From Tetrastigma voinierianum (Eukaryota > Streptophyta > Magnoliopsida > Vitales > Vitaceae), in NCBI GenBank assembly GCA_016808115.1, contig JAEQBH010002185.1:248001-312000 (forward strand): DNA of 64,000 nucleotides, given 5' to 3'. Positions 1 through 10,734 of this stretch are shown here, piece after piece. The notes below the pieces were generated by a model. The model was not told where the DNA came from and ran no database searches. It saw nothing but the letters and a program-made list of their open reading frames with translations. Both the position numbers and the translations under genes were made by a program. Within the stretch, counting starts at the first letter, position 1. Each line of letters opens with the position of its first letter.

Positions 1-590
1 CATATTTACTCTTAACTTCTCATATATTATTAATATTTGTAACTGAAAACAGCATCACGCTGTGCAAATCCTGTATTGCAAAAGCGCCCTGTTTATTGAT
101 CCAAGAGGATAAAATTATACAACTTTAAATTCGCCACAAGACAGAATGAAATAAATAGATTATAATAATACCCACTTCGCTATTGCTATGAGTTTTATTA
201 TTTTATTATCCATCTGCCTAATCAGCCACATTCGAATTATCAAGCCAGTGATAATCATTTTTATTAAGTTTTTAATTGATTCGAATTTTATCGAAGCCGA
301 GCCCAATTCACAAACAACTAGCTTTTAAATCAAATTCAATATTTAAAAAAAACTTATTTTAATGTTATTAAGCGCTTCAGCTTCGAGTTTTTTAATTGAG
401 TATAGATCGTGTTTGACTTTCTATCTACCCAATTACAGCCTTAACAAACTAAGAAAGGATAAGGGGTATAACTGAAATTCAGCAAAAAATAAGGGGTCAA
501 ATATGTGAATAAGTAAAGGAATAGAGGAGGGGTACAATTGCAAATTCCACCAAAAGTGGAGAAGACAGCTGCAAAAAAGAAGCCCGTTAT
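1..590. other. Intergenic DNA, no gene seen
   Basis: AT-rich sequence with stop codons in all frames and no recognisable repeat. Its right part is the upstream region of the lectin gene. Confidence 0.6.
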
Positions 591-597
591 TATATAA
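591..597 (+). promoter_or_regulatory. TATA box of the lectin gene
   Basis: TATATAA lies about 215 bases before the lectin ATG. A start site some 30 bases downstream would give a 5' leader of roughly 190 nt. The leader is pyrimidine- and A-rich and contains one short upstream ORF. Confidence 0.5.
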
Positions 598-739
598 TTT
601 ATATTCCCTCACTCAGCAAGCACTGAGAGAATGTGTATCCAGTATCCACAGAGAAGTAAACGTATTTAATTTTCCCGGCCTTCGAGCTAACCCCACCCTC
701 ACTTCTCCTCTCAAACCCTAAACTAACAAATTTGAGCAG

Positions 740-763
740 ATGCGATCAATCCAAAAACCCTAG
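740..763 (+). promoter_or_regulatory. Short upstream ORF (7 codons) in lectin leader
   Basis: The first ATG after the TATA box opens a seven-codon frame ending in TAG, 47 bases before the lectin start. If the leader begins near 620, ribosomes meet this uORF first and must reinitiate or leaky-scan. Whether it is translated is inference. Confidence 0.4.
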
Positions 764-810
764 ATTCCTACCCTCAAAACTTTCAGATCCACCTCCAGCC
801 CATTTCTGCC

Positions 811-1884
811 ATGGCTTCACCCTCCCTTTTTACCTACCTTACTGCCTTTTCGTTGATCGTTTTCTTCTTCAGGGCATTTACTGCCGTCCCCATTTCCTCC
901 TTTTCCTTGAACAGCTTCGGCAAAGATCCAAGTTTTGAGTCCGATTTCGCTCTGTACGGTTATGCCAAGGTCGTCAATGGCGGCTCTTCGGTCCAGCTCT
1001 CTGGCCCCGCGAGTGCAAGCGCTGGGCGGTTTGTTTACAAGAAACCCATCAGGGTTGTTGAAGGAAAACCCAGAATGGCGGTTTCTTTTTCCTCATATTT
1101 CTCCTTCTCGATGTCGCCTGGAAATGGGGGTGGTCTGGCTTTTGCGGTGTTCCCGAGTGGGTTTCCTTTGGACGTGCTTAACGGTAGTTCTTCTGGGCTC
1201 TCACATGGGTTGAAGGAGAGAGGAAATAGGGTTTTTGCGGTCGAATTTGACACATCGAGGGATTCCCATCATGGAGATTCGAATGGGTACCATGTGGGGT
1301 TTAATGTGGCTGATCTCGTGTCAGTTTCAGTTAGCAATGTGTCGTCGATCAATTTGGCATTGAACAGCGGGGACAGATTGAATTGTTGGATCGATTACGA
1401 AGCAGGGTCGAAGCGAGTAGAGGTCAGATTGAGCAAATTGGGGGATATGAGGCCAGTAAGTCCCTTTATCTCTCACCCAATTGACCTGTCAGAAATGTGG
1501 AATGAGGATGAGGTGTTTGTGGGGTTCAGCTCTTCAAGTGGCAATTCGTCTGAGACATGTGTAGTCTATTCATGGAGTTTCAATACAAGACCTGTTCCAC
1601 ATTGGATGCATTCACAGCCATTAGATCCGAATACTTTGAAAGAGGACATGAGACCTCAAACAGTTCACGAGAAGAGAACTTGTCTTCTGAGGGTCCTCGC
1701 CGCACTTATTTTTGGCACTGGGTGTGGGGCATTAGGAGCTTTTATCGCCCTGTTCTTCTGCACCATATTTGGGAATCGGCGGCCGGTGGCGGCGGAGGAA
1801 TTCGTTATTCGCCCTGTGGAATTCGAGTACAAGAAGGTTAATGTAATTGTAGTAGATAAATCCATCAAAGATGGTGAGAAGTAG
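811..1884 (+). CDS. Membrane-anchored L-type (legume) lectin-domain protein, kinase-less
   Basis: Single-exon gene of 357 residues. Residues 1-25 form a signal peptide with a hydrophobic core ending in AFTA. Residues about 28-265 are a legume-lectin (concanavalin A-like) beta-sandwich, with the VEFDT motif at 144-148 and a metal-loop-like stretch, D156 to HVG at 161-163. The usual N-D-N-H loop is altered to SNGYH, so calcium and sugar binding may be weakened. The motif YSWSF follows, then a linker with HWMHSQPLDP. One membrane helix lies at about 295-320, leaving a basic cytoplasmic tail of about 37 residues. Lectin receptor kinases share the ectodomain, but here the stop codon comes where the kinase would begin. 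Plants have a conserved kinase-less group with this tail, so it is probably a genuine family member rather than a truncation. Likely location is the plasma membrane, facing the wall. Ligand unknown. Confidence 0.9.
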   Translation: MASPSLFTYLTAFSLIVFFFRAFTAVPISSFSLNSFGKDPSFESDFALYGYAKVVNGGSSVQLSGPASASAGRFVYKKPIRVVEGKPRMAVSFSSYFSFSMSPGNGGGLAFAVFPSGFPLDVLNGSSSGLSHGLKERGNRVFAVEFDTSRDSHHGDSNGYHVGFNVADLVSVSVSNVSSINLALNSGDRLNCWIDYEAGSKRVEVRLSKLGDMRPVSPFISHPIDLSEMWNEDEVFVGFSSSSGNSSETCVVYSWSFNTRPVPHWMHSQPLDPNTLKEDMRPQTVHEKRTCLLRVLAALIFGTGCGALGAFIALFFCTIFGNRRPVAAEEFVIRPVEFEYKKVNVIVVDKSIKDGEK

Positions 1885-3408
1885 TAGAGGATTATGATGG
1901 GGCTGTGTTGGAGGTTGTGTTGTAAATTCACGCTCTTTTTTTCTTGCCTTGTACTTGACAGGTTATGGTTAGAATCAGTTAATCTGCTAACAATGATAAT
2001 GTATTTAATGTTATATATTTCTATATGATCACCACAGAGGTTTGGGACAGCTAAATTAATTATCAAAAAACTGATCACGGTTTTGCAATGCAATTATCTT
2101 TTTAGCATCTCTGCTCTCTGTTTATGGCTTTTGAAATTCCTATATCATACCCCAAAACCCTACCGAAACTGAGTTTTGCCTGCTTGAAGAAATTCCCACC
2201 CTCTTATAGTTTTTTTTTTTTTTTTTAAAAAAGTCCCTCTTATAGTTGTTATGGGTGGTGTGGTGTGGTATTCACCTGTACTTGATTGAGGTGTTCATTA
2301 CCCTGATTTGAATAGCAATCAAACCTTGAATTTTTGTGTTCGACTGTGTTCTATAAATTCCACGTCCTTGGCATAAAAAATCGTTACCAGGGTTGGGAGT
2401 TTTCCCCTCAGTTGGAACACCCAAACAGGAAACCCCATTTCTGTTCTCTTAGAACCAGCAAAATTTTGAGTTGAGAAAAAAATTAAGTGGTAGGAAAAGG
2501 GAAAGGCTTTAAATGCTTCTCATCAAGCTTGTAAGTAAAAACTTTTCATACTCTGAGGTATATTTGATTTTTTCTTTCCTTCTTTTATATCTTCGATAAG
2601 AAACCAAACATTTTTGTCAATAATCCAAAAACCAAACACATTGCCTTCAATCAGCACACTGCTTGCATCTGCTCTTCAGCGAAGTATTACTTCCTATTTT
2701 CAGATGCCAAGATGTAAGAGGCAAGAATTGCAAAATAGATTCGATGTGCTCTTAGGAATTATGGAATAATAATTGATAACATGAGCCAACATGAACAAAA
2801 AGACAAAGGGTGGCTATTGTTTTTTAGCTTTTCATGACTTATAGCTAAATTTTTTGAACTTTTTACTTATTAAAACCCTCTTTTTTTCTTGAATGTTTTT
2901 TTATATCAAGAAAAAACTATATATTATATAATATAAGAAATTCATATTAGTTATGATCCAATTAAAACTCTCAAGATCAAGATCAGTTTGATGCAAAAAT
3001 AAAAACATAAAACATATATTATTTTTAAATTTTTATTTAAAAATTGATTTTTTCAAAATTTGGATAAAAATTAAAAAAGTTGACATTTTTTTAGAAAAAA
3101 ACAAACAATTAAATACTTAATCCTATATAAAACACTATTAAGAACAAAAGTTCTATCTAGCATTAACACCAAAGTATATTAGTCCAAAAGCATCCATTGA
3201 TAGTAATACTAATAGCATACACCATCATCTTCATAGACATAAGTAGAACTAAGAGAAATCTTTCCCAATGGTTGATTGCTAATATCATACTCTATTCTCT
3301 GGAAACGCCTACAGAAAAGAAGCAAATTCAGAAAGATTTTTGAAACGATATCTGCCAGTTGCCAGAGACCGGCAGCTGGGAGTAGCCTCATAACCACCTA
3401 ATTCAACA
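1885..3408. other. Space between lectin and tubulin genes
   Basis: Contains the lectin 3' region (AT-rich, to about 2100) and, at the far end, the tubulin 3' UTR on the minus strand. No other gene is visible. A 13-bp direct repeat flanks a bare homopolymer at 2199-2247. Confidence 0.6.
2199..2247. repeat. 13-bp direct repeat flanking a homopolymer tract
   Basis: CCCTCTTATAGTT occurs at 2199-2211 and again at 2235-2247. Only a T run followed by A6 separates the copies. This looks like a target-site duplication around a bare poly(A/T) tail. Confidence 0.55.
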
Positions 3409-4934
3409 TCAGCCGTGGAGTTCATCTTCTTCCTCTTCATCCTCGTAATCTACCTCCTCGTCGGCTGTGGCATCTTGGTACTGCTGATACTCGGACACTA
3501 AATCATTCATATTACTCTCAGCTTCTGTGAATTCCATCTCGTCCATGCCTTCGCCAGTGTACCAGTGCAAGAAGGCTTTCCTTCTGAACATAGCCGTGAA
3601 CTGCTCGCTCACCCTGCGGAACATTTCTTGTATGGATGTCGAGTTCCCGATGAAGGTTGATGCCATCTTCAGCCCTGTAGGTGGGATATCACAGACTGTT
3701 GATTTCACATTATTCGGTATCCACTCCACAAAGTAGGAAGAATTCTTGTTCTGGACATTGAGCATCTGTTCATCAACTTCCTTGGTGCTCATCTTGCCCC
3801 TAAACATGGCCGACGCCGTCAGATACCGACCGTGTCGTGGGTCAGCTGCACACATCATGTTTTTTGAATCCCACATTTGTTGTGTCAGTTCCGGCACTGT
3901 CAGAGCTCTGTATTGCTGAGAACCACGGGAGGTGAGAGGCGCAAACCCCACCATGAAGAAGTGGAGCCGAGGGAATGGGATGAGATTTACTGCAAGTTTT
4001 CTTAGGTCAGAATTCAGCTGACCCGGGAACCGCAAACAGCAAGTCACTCCGGACATTGTTGCAGAAATGAGATGGTTTAGATCGCCAACTGTTCCTCGAA
4101 AAACCAAGAATATCAGTTAGAGTAACAAAAATCAGAAAAAACAAAAACCATTAAGATTGGGGAAAAACAGAGGTTGAAGATCATACAGCTTGGAGTGGTG
4201 AGCTTGAGGGTTCGGAAGCAAATGTCGTAAAGAGCTTCATTATCAAGAACCATACACTCATCTGCATTCTCAACCAATTGATGCACAGATAGGGTTGCGT
4301 TGTATGGTTCTACAACCGTATCAGAGACCTTGGGAGAGGGGAAAACTGAGAAAGTAAGCATCATCCGATCAGGGTATTCCTCCCTAATCTTTGAAATCAG
4401 AAGAGTACCCATGCCAGACCCAGTTCCACCTCCAAGAGAATGACACACCTGAAAACCTGAAAACAGAAGCATCATCAATACAAAAGCAAAACAACAGTAA
4501 TACCAAAAACAAGCAAGTTCAGAGAGATCAAATCACAAACCCTGCAAGCAATCACAATTCTCCGCCTCCTTTCGAACAACATCAAGCACCGAATCGATCA
4601 ACTCCGCCCCTTCAGTATAATGCCCCTTAGCCCAGTTGTTCCCGGCACCAGATTGACCGAAAACAAAGTTATCCGGCCGGAAAATCTGACCGTACACCCC
4701 TGATCTGATACTATCCATGGTGCCCGGCTCAAGATCCATAAGGACCGCCCTCGGCACAAACCTCCCACAGCTAGCCTCATTGTAATACACGTTAATCCTC
4801 TCTATCTGAAGCTCGGAATCCCCTTGGTACTGTCCAGTCACATCGATGCCGTGCTCGGCGCATACCACCTCCCAGAATTTAGCACCGATCTGGTTACCAC
4901 ATTGGCCTCCTTGGATGTGAAGAATCTCACGCAT
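3409..4934 (-). CDS. TUBB: Beta-tubulin, three exons, intact
   Basis: The GTP-binding partner of alpha-tubulin in microtubules. Coding exons on the minus strand are 4934-4541, 4456-4187 and 4088-3409, giving 394, 270 and 680 nt, which join in frame to 447 residues plus TGA. The splice sites are canonical: donor GTTTGT with acceptor TTTCAG, and donor GTATGA with acceptor GAACAG. Both introns are short (84 and 98 nt) and sit at what I recall as the usual plant beta-tubulin positions. The protein starts with MREI, the N-terminal tetrapeptide tied to co-translational tubulin mRNA autoregulation in animals. Exon 2 carries the nucleotide-binding GGGTGSG loop. The C-terminus is the usual acidic tail ([10 protein letters not shown]) ending in LHG. 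Nothing looks damaged, in contrast to the transposon relics nearby. Which isotype it is cannot be told here. Confidence 0.97.
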
Positions 4935-5000
4935 CTTCGATTTACAAGAAAACAGAGAGAAAAAAAAGAAGTGAGAGAAATGGGTGTGGGGACGGAGGAA

Positions 5001-5008
5001 TATTTATA
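5001..5008 (-). promoter_or_regulatory. TATA box of the beta-tubulin gene
   Basis: TATAAATA on the minus strand lies 66 bases before the ATG, implying a 5' UTR of about 40 nt. The leader downstream is a purine-rich GAGA/GAAA tract. Confidence 0.65.
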
Positions 5009-5124
5009 GCAAGTTGGGTAGTGTGGTTTAATTTGTTTGAACTTTGAATTGAAATCGGGATTGTATCGGTGTCAAAAGTGTGGAAATGAGCTGTGAGGTC
5101 AAACGGTTAGAATCAGCCTACCAC

Positions 5125-5176
5125 AATTTCAAATTCAAATTTCAAATTTCAAATTTCAAATTCAGATTTCAAATTC
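5125..5176. repeat. Short tandem repeat (AAATTTC-type, 7 bp)
   Basis: About six to seven imperfect copies of a 7-bp unit lie upstream of the tubulin promoter. Confidence 0.8.
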
Positions 5177-6334
5177 CACCTTGAACTAGATCTGACAAAT
5201 TCTCAAAAAAGAGGGTCTAATGAATTTTTAAATTTATTAGAAGGGTTTCAATCTGAAATTGAAATGTGCTACAGGGTGGGGACCTTTTCGGAGACTCATG
5301 GGGCTGCTGATGATTTCAAAACCAATGGCAAACACTATGAAGTATGAAGTTTTTGATAAGTTGATTATTTTATTCAAAAGAGAAACCATTCAACCATTCA
5401 AGAGATAAAAGAACTGCCCATAAATGATGGAATAAATTATCTCTAATAATGGAATACCTCATTTCTGTTAATGGGATTTAGGTTACTTTTTTAATTTCTC
5501 ACAACACAACGTTCCTTAAAACACAATTCAGTCCATTTTAATTATGTTCAATTTAATCATATTTATTCTATTTCACCTTTTTTCTAATATATTGTTTTAA
5601 GAAACTTATACAAGTAAAAACCAATAATTTAAAAAAAAAAAGAGCATCTAAAAATACTAATGCTGGTTAAACACACTTCCAATTCTTTCAATCTGTTGTT
5701 CATATTCTAAAAACTATTTGCAAGTGATGAAAAATGGTTTCCCTGGCCCTTTGTTTCTGATTTTCATGTTCTTGTTTGTCGTTTTCGGCTTTTTGATTGC
5801 TATGATCATAATTTCCCAACTTCGCCCAGTACTGCAGGATCATAATCTACCCAACATATTCCAGCACAATCCTTTCCGAAAAGAAATCAAATTTAGAAGC
5901 AAAAGACTTTCCTTCTTTCTTTTTATATATATATATATACAAAAGTTTGGCACAAAGCTTTCGTTCATTTACAGACAACATAGCTCCCCAAATCAAATAG
6001 GAACAGTGAAAAACCCCTGACAATACTGGTACCTTCTGCAATGTAGAAGTACCAAATAATGAACAATTTGGCAAGTTCCCGGTAGGGATGAAATTCAAAG
6101 GACTGTTGGACGGCTAAAAACAGCCTGCTGCAAAATTCAACCAACCGTAATCCAAGTCGGTCACAAGACTCAAAACCTTTTTTGTTCCTCAATCACACCA
6201 AGTTCACAGAAGCACCTGAATCTGAGCAAATCATACGCTTCACAATGAACAAATAAATATGCCAATAAATTTTTAAGGGAAAATCTGTGTAATTCCCATT
6301 AACATTACAAAAATGACCATGTGCAAAATTGAAC
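5177..6334. other. Intergenic DNA, probable 3' part of the snoRNA transcript
   Basis: No convincing ORF. The stretch 5990-6240 has balanced composition and, read on the minus strand, a hairpin near 6030-6055 (GGTACTTCT pairing with AGAAGGTACC). It may be the 3' exon of the snoRNA host RNA, which is inference. Confidence 0.3.
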
Positions 6335-6378
6335 TTGCTTCCAACTACTAAATCAGTTGCTTCCAACTACTAAATCAG
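6335..6378. repeat. Perfect 22-bp tandem duplication
   Basis: Two adjacent identical 22-bp units, 6335-6356 and 6357-6378, each containing CTTCCAACTACTAAATCAG. They lie just downstream of the snoRNA units in the sense of minus-strand transcription. Confidence 0.9.
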
Positions 6379-6426
6379 ATGACAACAAAAGCAAAACAAA
6401 AAGAAACCAAGATATAAATATCAATA

Positions 6427-6511
6427 GGATCTCAGTCTATCATATTTATCTTCAATCCCTTTAGAGGAGTAGCAGATAGATAACGCAGTTTATTAGTAAC
6501 ATCACTGATCC
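6427..6511 (-). ncRNA. Box C/D snoRNA, paralogue 2 (snR68-like guide)
   Basis: 85-nt unit bounded by a perfect GGATC/GATCC terminal stem. A C-box-like GTGATGT follows the 5' stem, and the D box CTGA sits directly before the 3' stem. The D' box is degenerate (CTGC). Before D' lies ACTGCGTTATCTAT, identical to the paralogue at 6916-7000. That guide can pair with AGATAACGCAG, which I recall as conserved in plant 25S rRNA, the region of the yeast snR68 target. The guide before the D box differs from the paralogue. No coding potential. Confidence 0.7.
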
Positions 6512-6564
6512 AAAAACTATAAAACAAAGCAAAAAAAAGGCATAAAATAAAAAGAAAAACAAAA

Positions 6565-6650
6565 GCATCTCAGATTGAACTTCCCCCATAAGTTTCATCA
6601 CTAGCAATCATAGTGCAAGGATAACAAAGGAAGTATGTCATCAGTGATGC
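6565..6650 (-). ncRNA. Box C/D snoRNA
   Basis: 86-nt unit with a perfect GCATC/GATGC terminal stem, C box TGATGA 7 nt from the 5' end, a second TGATGA in the middle that fits a C' box, and D box CTGA directly before the 3' stem. The D guide (GGGGGAAGTTCAAT) is unrelated to the other two units. I could not assign its target. Canonical boxes plus closing stem make the call good without a database match. Confidence 0.7.
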
Positions 6651-6915
6651 TTATTTAGATCCAGTAGGATTACACTGAAACAAAGCAACAAGAAACAAAA
6701 GCATGAAACAACAATAAGCAAAAGATTCGGCAAAATATTAAAACAGATGATAAACGGCAAGCATCAACCTCTGCCAACAAAAATATATGCCAACGAAATT
6801 TGTTATCAAAGAAACACATAATCTAAAAAAGAACAAAAACAAATGTAGACCGCTCACCTCTATGACTATGGCGCATCTCCTTAGACAAAGAAAACACAAA
6901 AGGGAACAGGAAAAT

Positions 6916-7000
6916 GGATCTCAGGATGCAATGATTATCTTCAATCCTAATCAGGGTGTTTCAGATAGATAACGCAGTTTCATAGTAACATCATCGATCC
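6916..7000 (-). ncRNA. Box C/D snoRNA, paralogue 1 (snR68-like guide)
   Basis: 85-nt unit closed by GGATC/GATCC, with C box GATGATGT, internal D' box CTGA, C'-like TGATTA and D box CTGA next to the stem. The D' guide CTGCGTTATCT is complementary over 11 nt to the 25S rRNA sequence AGATAACGCAG. By the D+5 rule this would place a 2'-O-methyl group on the third base (A) of that stretch. The second guide, before D, is GATAATCATTGCATC, with target unknown. Same strand and length as the copy at 6427-6511. Confidence 0.75.
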
Positions 7001-7266
7001 ACACACACGAGTTTAAACCATACATCTGAAAAGTAAGATAACATAGAATTAAAAAAATAAAAAATAAAACAAAATAAAGGAAAACCGAATGATTTTGAAA
7101 AATCATCGCAGAGAGAAGCTCCGCCATGAATTTCCCACTAATAGCAAAGCATGTGAAAGAAAGAAAACTAGCAGAGATGACTAGGCTTCGGAGGTTTAAC
7201 GAGAGATCCATAACGAATTTGACATTGGAGGGGTGCTTTCTCAATAATTACTTTCCATTTCTTTAT

Positions 7267-7380
7267 CTTTATATGCACCGTCGTTGAGTTAGGTTTGCCC
7301 TAACGCCCACTGACGGTAGGCGTTAAGAGTAGTCGGGTATCCATTGACACCAGGATTGTATGGGCCGTGGGCCCATAGCC
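7267..7380 (-). promoter_or_regulatory. Promoter of the snoRNA cluster transcript
   Basis: On the minus strand TATAAAG lies at 7273-7267. Upstream are GGGCGTTAGGGCAAACC (about 7307-7291) and a TGGGCC/GGCCCA pair at 7361-7376. TGGGCC/GGCCCA (site II-like) elements with a TATA box are typical of plant translation-apparatus genes and snoRNA clusters. A start near 7235 would transcribe all three snoRNA units. Confidence 0.5.
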
Positions 7381-8062
7381 CGTTCTATCCTAATCAATAT
7401 TTTAATAAATAAATTTATTTTCATAATAATGCTTTAAAATTTTAGGTGATGTTTGGTTTCTAGAATGGTAAACAAAGAAAATTGATGGGAAAATGAAAAA
7501 AAAAAGAAAAAGAAAAAGGTAAAGAAAATTATATAAAATCTTCTCCTTTAATTATCCATAAAAATTTAAAGGAAAAAAAATAAGAATATATTTTTTTCCA
7601 ACCACGATTTTAATAATATATATATATAAATATACTGAAATAACTCCTTCCGTTTCGCTTTGTTTTTTAAGTATTATTATAAAGTCGACTTTCTACTGTG
7701 TGTTTTTTGTAGGTAACTTTACGGATTACATAATTGACCAGTTGAAAACGCCGTAGGTTTAACGTAATTAAGTAATATCGAATCTTATTAAATTTAGTAT
7801 ATATAGTGCGCATTTGAAATCTTAGGTGATATACGTTTTTGATTAATGTATATAGACACTTAGAGTCGTTTCTTTTGCTGCTCGATATATATGTTGTGTC
7901 ATTTTTTAAAGGTTTAACACTTTTTTTCAATTATTTGTTAACTTAAATCAATAAATTTATATCTTTAAAAATATATAGAAGAAAAAAAAACAATGAAAAT
8001 GTTAAGGAAAATAGGATAATATTTTGAAAATAGATAAATTTATTAATTCAAGATTTAACAAT
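7381..8062. other. AT-rich spacer, no gene
   Basis: Low-complexity A-rich sequence with a short (TA)n at about 7618-7627. It contains a GTTTGGTTTCTAG stretch near 7450 like the ends of some small DNA transposons, but no matching partner was found. Confidence 0.5.
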
Positions 8063-10734
8063 TGTAGCGATCAGAGAGGGTGTACGGTAATATTAATAAC
8101 TTAGTAATAATGTATTTAGAGAACTAAGCCCCAATTACATTTCGGTCTCGATAATAGAATTTTTGAAAGTTGTTTTAAGGGTGAAATTATAAAGTTTTAA
8201 TTGTAAAATGACTTTTCTGATTAAGAAGGAAAGTGGAGGGTGAAAGTACAAATTAATGAATTTTAAAGAATAATAATAATAATAAATTATGAGGAAATTG
8301 TTCGAGGAGGCGCAGAAAATTAAATCTCGAATGACAAAGCCCAATTTGTCTTAGATTAAATTCGATACCATGAAATCTAGTAATCCGGGAAAGTTTAGTT
8401 GAATTCGAGGAGCCATTCGAATATTTTCACGAATTTACGGCGACGAGTTTATAGTGAAGCGCAGCGGGATTTTGGAAGAAATGCCGAAAAATGGCGAATA
8501 TTTAAAGAATATTGATTAGGATAAATGGGGGTGAAAAGCCCAGGAATGAAATAAATTGTTTCGGGGTTGAAACAAATCGTGAAATGAAAGAAAAATGGGA
8601 CATGTGGGTCAGCTTAAAAAAAAAAGCGAGAATGAGACGGACAGAGGATGCGCATCAGGCAGAGAGAGATTTGATTTTTATTTAACACCGTTTTTCGGAT
8701 ACGAAAATCGGATAAATAGATTTTCGTTAGAGTAGAAAGCGAGAAGTTGGTATCTGTGACCGGAAATTTCTGGCATGGAGTCGCAAATATCTTGGCCTTT
8801 TGTCCAGCTGGCTAGAGTAGAAAATTCTTTTCTTGTGTTATTTAGTACAAATCTTTATATAATGGGCAGGAAATTTTAACTAGAAAGCCGTCAAAAGGTC
8901 GTAAACTTAGTCCCAAAATTTTTTAGACCGGAGTTTATGAATTTTTAGGAATTTTTGGAATTTGTGTTCGGACGGTCGGAGAAATTTAGTTTAGGTTGTT
9001 TCGGACCAGTTTGGATTGAAATTCGAGAGGTTAGTAGTCGGACAGTCGGACGTAATTTTAGAAATGTTTCGAGGTATTTTAGACTCTGAGTCCTTGAGTC
9101 GGATTAATTTAAAAACGGATAGTTTTATGGGGCGTTTAATGTGTGAGGGACATTTGGTCAATTTTACATTATATTATCGATGTCCTTATCAGATAAGTAT
9201 GGCGTAAGTTTTGTTAGAATGAAGTTAGATTCGATATAATAAGCTTTGGAGCGCATGTATGTTTTATGGTTAAAGCGTTGAGCCGAAGGCATTTTAAATG
9301 CTGTATGGATTGTATAGCGATTTGAGCATCAGCGAGAATGCAAGTCTTGTGGGAGTATGAAATTAGTCGAGAAGAAAGGGTGAGTCTTCAATCGTTTAAA
9401 AGCGAAAGTGTTTAAATTCTGAGGTTGTAAAGTGCTTTGAAAATATAAATTTATAAAGCGTTTTTACCTCCCGATTGTTATACTCGTGAGAAAAGTTTGA
9501 TTTAGTATTTAAGAAAGCAGGTTTGCTTTGGTTTAGCAAAACCACCCCAGATAGCGACTCGGTTTAGGTTAGATGTATTCGGATTAATGCGTAGCAAGGT
9601 TATGGGATATTATAGTGTATATTGCACAGTCGGCAATTGGGGTTAGATGTCTAGAATATATAGTGGTCGCTATACGCATTCGGGGTATATAGTTGTGTGA
9701 AACTTGATGCGTAGCGATGAGGTGTTGGTTCGAGTTCCATCAAGTCATTTAGTTCAGAGGTTCCATTATCTTTATAGAATCGTCGTGTTCGGATATCTTG
9801 TGGGTAGTGTTCAGAGTTCCTGTGATGTCGAGGTTAGAGGTTCCATGGCATCCGCGTACAGGGTATTTGAAATGAGTACTGATGGTTGATACTTGATTTG
9901 ATATAACACTTTCGGATATTAGCAGCCCTTTGAAAGCGGAGTTTCGGCGAAATAGTTTTGAGCGGAGTTTGACAAGCGAATTAGTTTATTGTTTTTCGGC
10001 ATAGCGGTTTCAGCAGCGAAATAACCCGAAACCGGAGTTTCGGAAATGGTTTTCATAGCAAAAACTTCAGTTTTTCTCGCCATGATTTACAACCATTTAT
10101 GTCTGGATTTTCATATTGGGAGGTACAAACGTGACGACAACATTTAGAACTTATAGTCTTCCTTTGGCCATTTGGCTCACGAGTTTTTGTTTTTAAAATA
10201 ATTTTCGGTGCGAGTGTTGGAAAGTAGAAAGACGCTCCCAGGATCCTTAGTCACAGGCGTTGTGTTGTGATTATATATAAGATAAAGGTGTAAATTAAAA
10301 ATAGTAAAAGTTAAAATGTGGCATTTTGTATATGTAAATATCGTTTGTAAAATATGCATGCATGGTTTTGAGAAAAAGCGAGTTGCTATGAAATTATGTT
10401 GGATTATTCAGCTATGCATATTTTGATGAGGGCCAAGAGGAGGTCGCTATTGTTGTAGTTGGATATTTGGAAAATATTGGGAGTATATATTTTTTTATAC
10501 AGGTGATTTTTGTATTTTGGGCTTGACCATCGTGCGTCGTTATCTTTGCCGGATTTATTTAAATCTAAAGTGTGATTGCAGTAGAAAAATAATTTTACAT
10601 AACCCGCGTTTTCCCAATCTGATTTTGATAGTTTTAACGGCTTAGGCTTATGGTAACTTGTCAATCGGCGAGCACAGGCAGGAGGTTCTTGTGGAGATTC
10701 TTAGGCGGATTTCACATCCTTTAGGAAGGGTGCA
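8063..10734 (+). repeat. 5' LTR of the gypsy element
   Basis: Aligns along its length with 15554-18201. Shared landmarks include TTTGAAAGTTGTTTTAAG near the start, the gene-free GTCGGACAGTCGGAC block near 9040, and GGAAGGGTGCA at the end. Divergence consists of clustered short indels as much as substitutions. Confidence 0.85.

Noticed and set aside
732..938. 68-codon frame overlapping the lectin start
   Set aside because: Opens with TTG, not ATG, and overlaps the better-supported lectin frame.
3209..3397. Minus-strand frame next to the tubulin stop
   Set aside because: Lies in the tubulin 3' UTR and has no protein-like pattern.
4598..4780. Alternative frame within tubulin exon 1
   Set aside because: Shadow of the tubulin coding frame.
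7098..7112. C-box-like GATGATT as a fourth snoRNA
   Set aside because: No D box or closing stem downstream. A splice-acceptor-like TTTTCAG lies there instead.
6951..7244. 97-codon hydrophobic minus-strand frame
   Set aside because: It runs into the snoRNA unit at 6916-7000 and probably lies in the noncoding host transcript leader.
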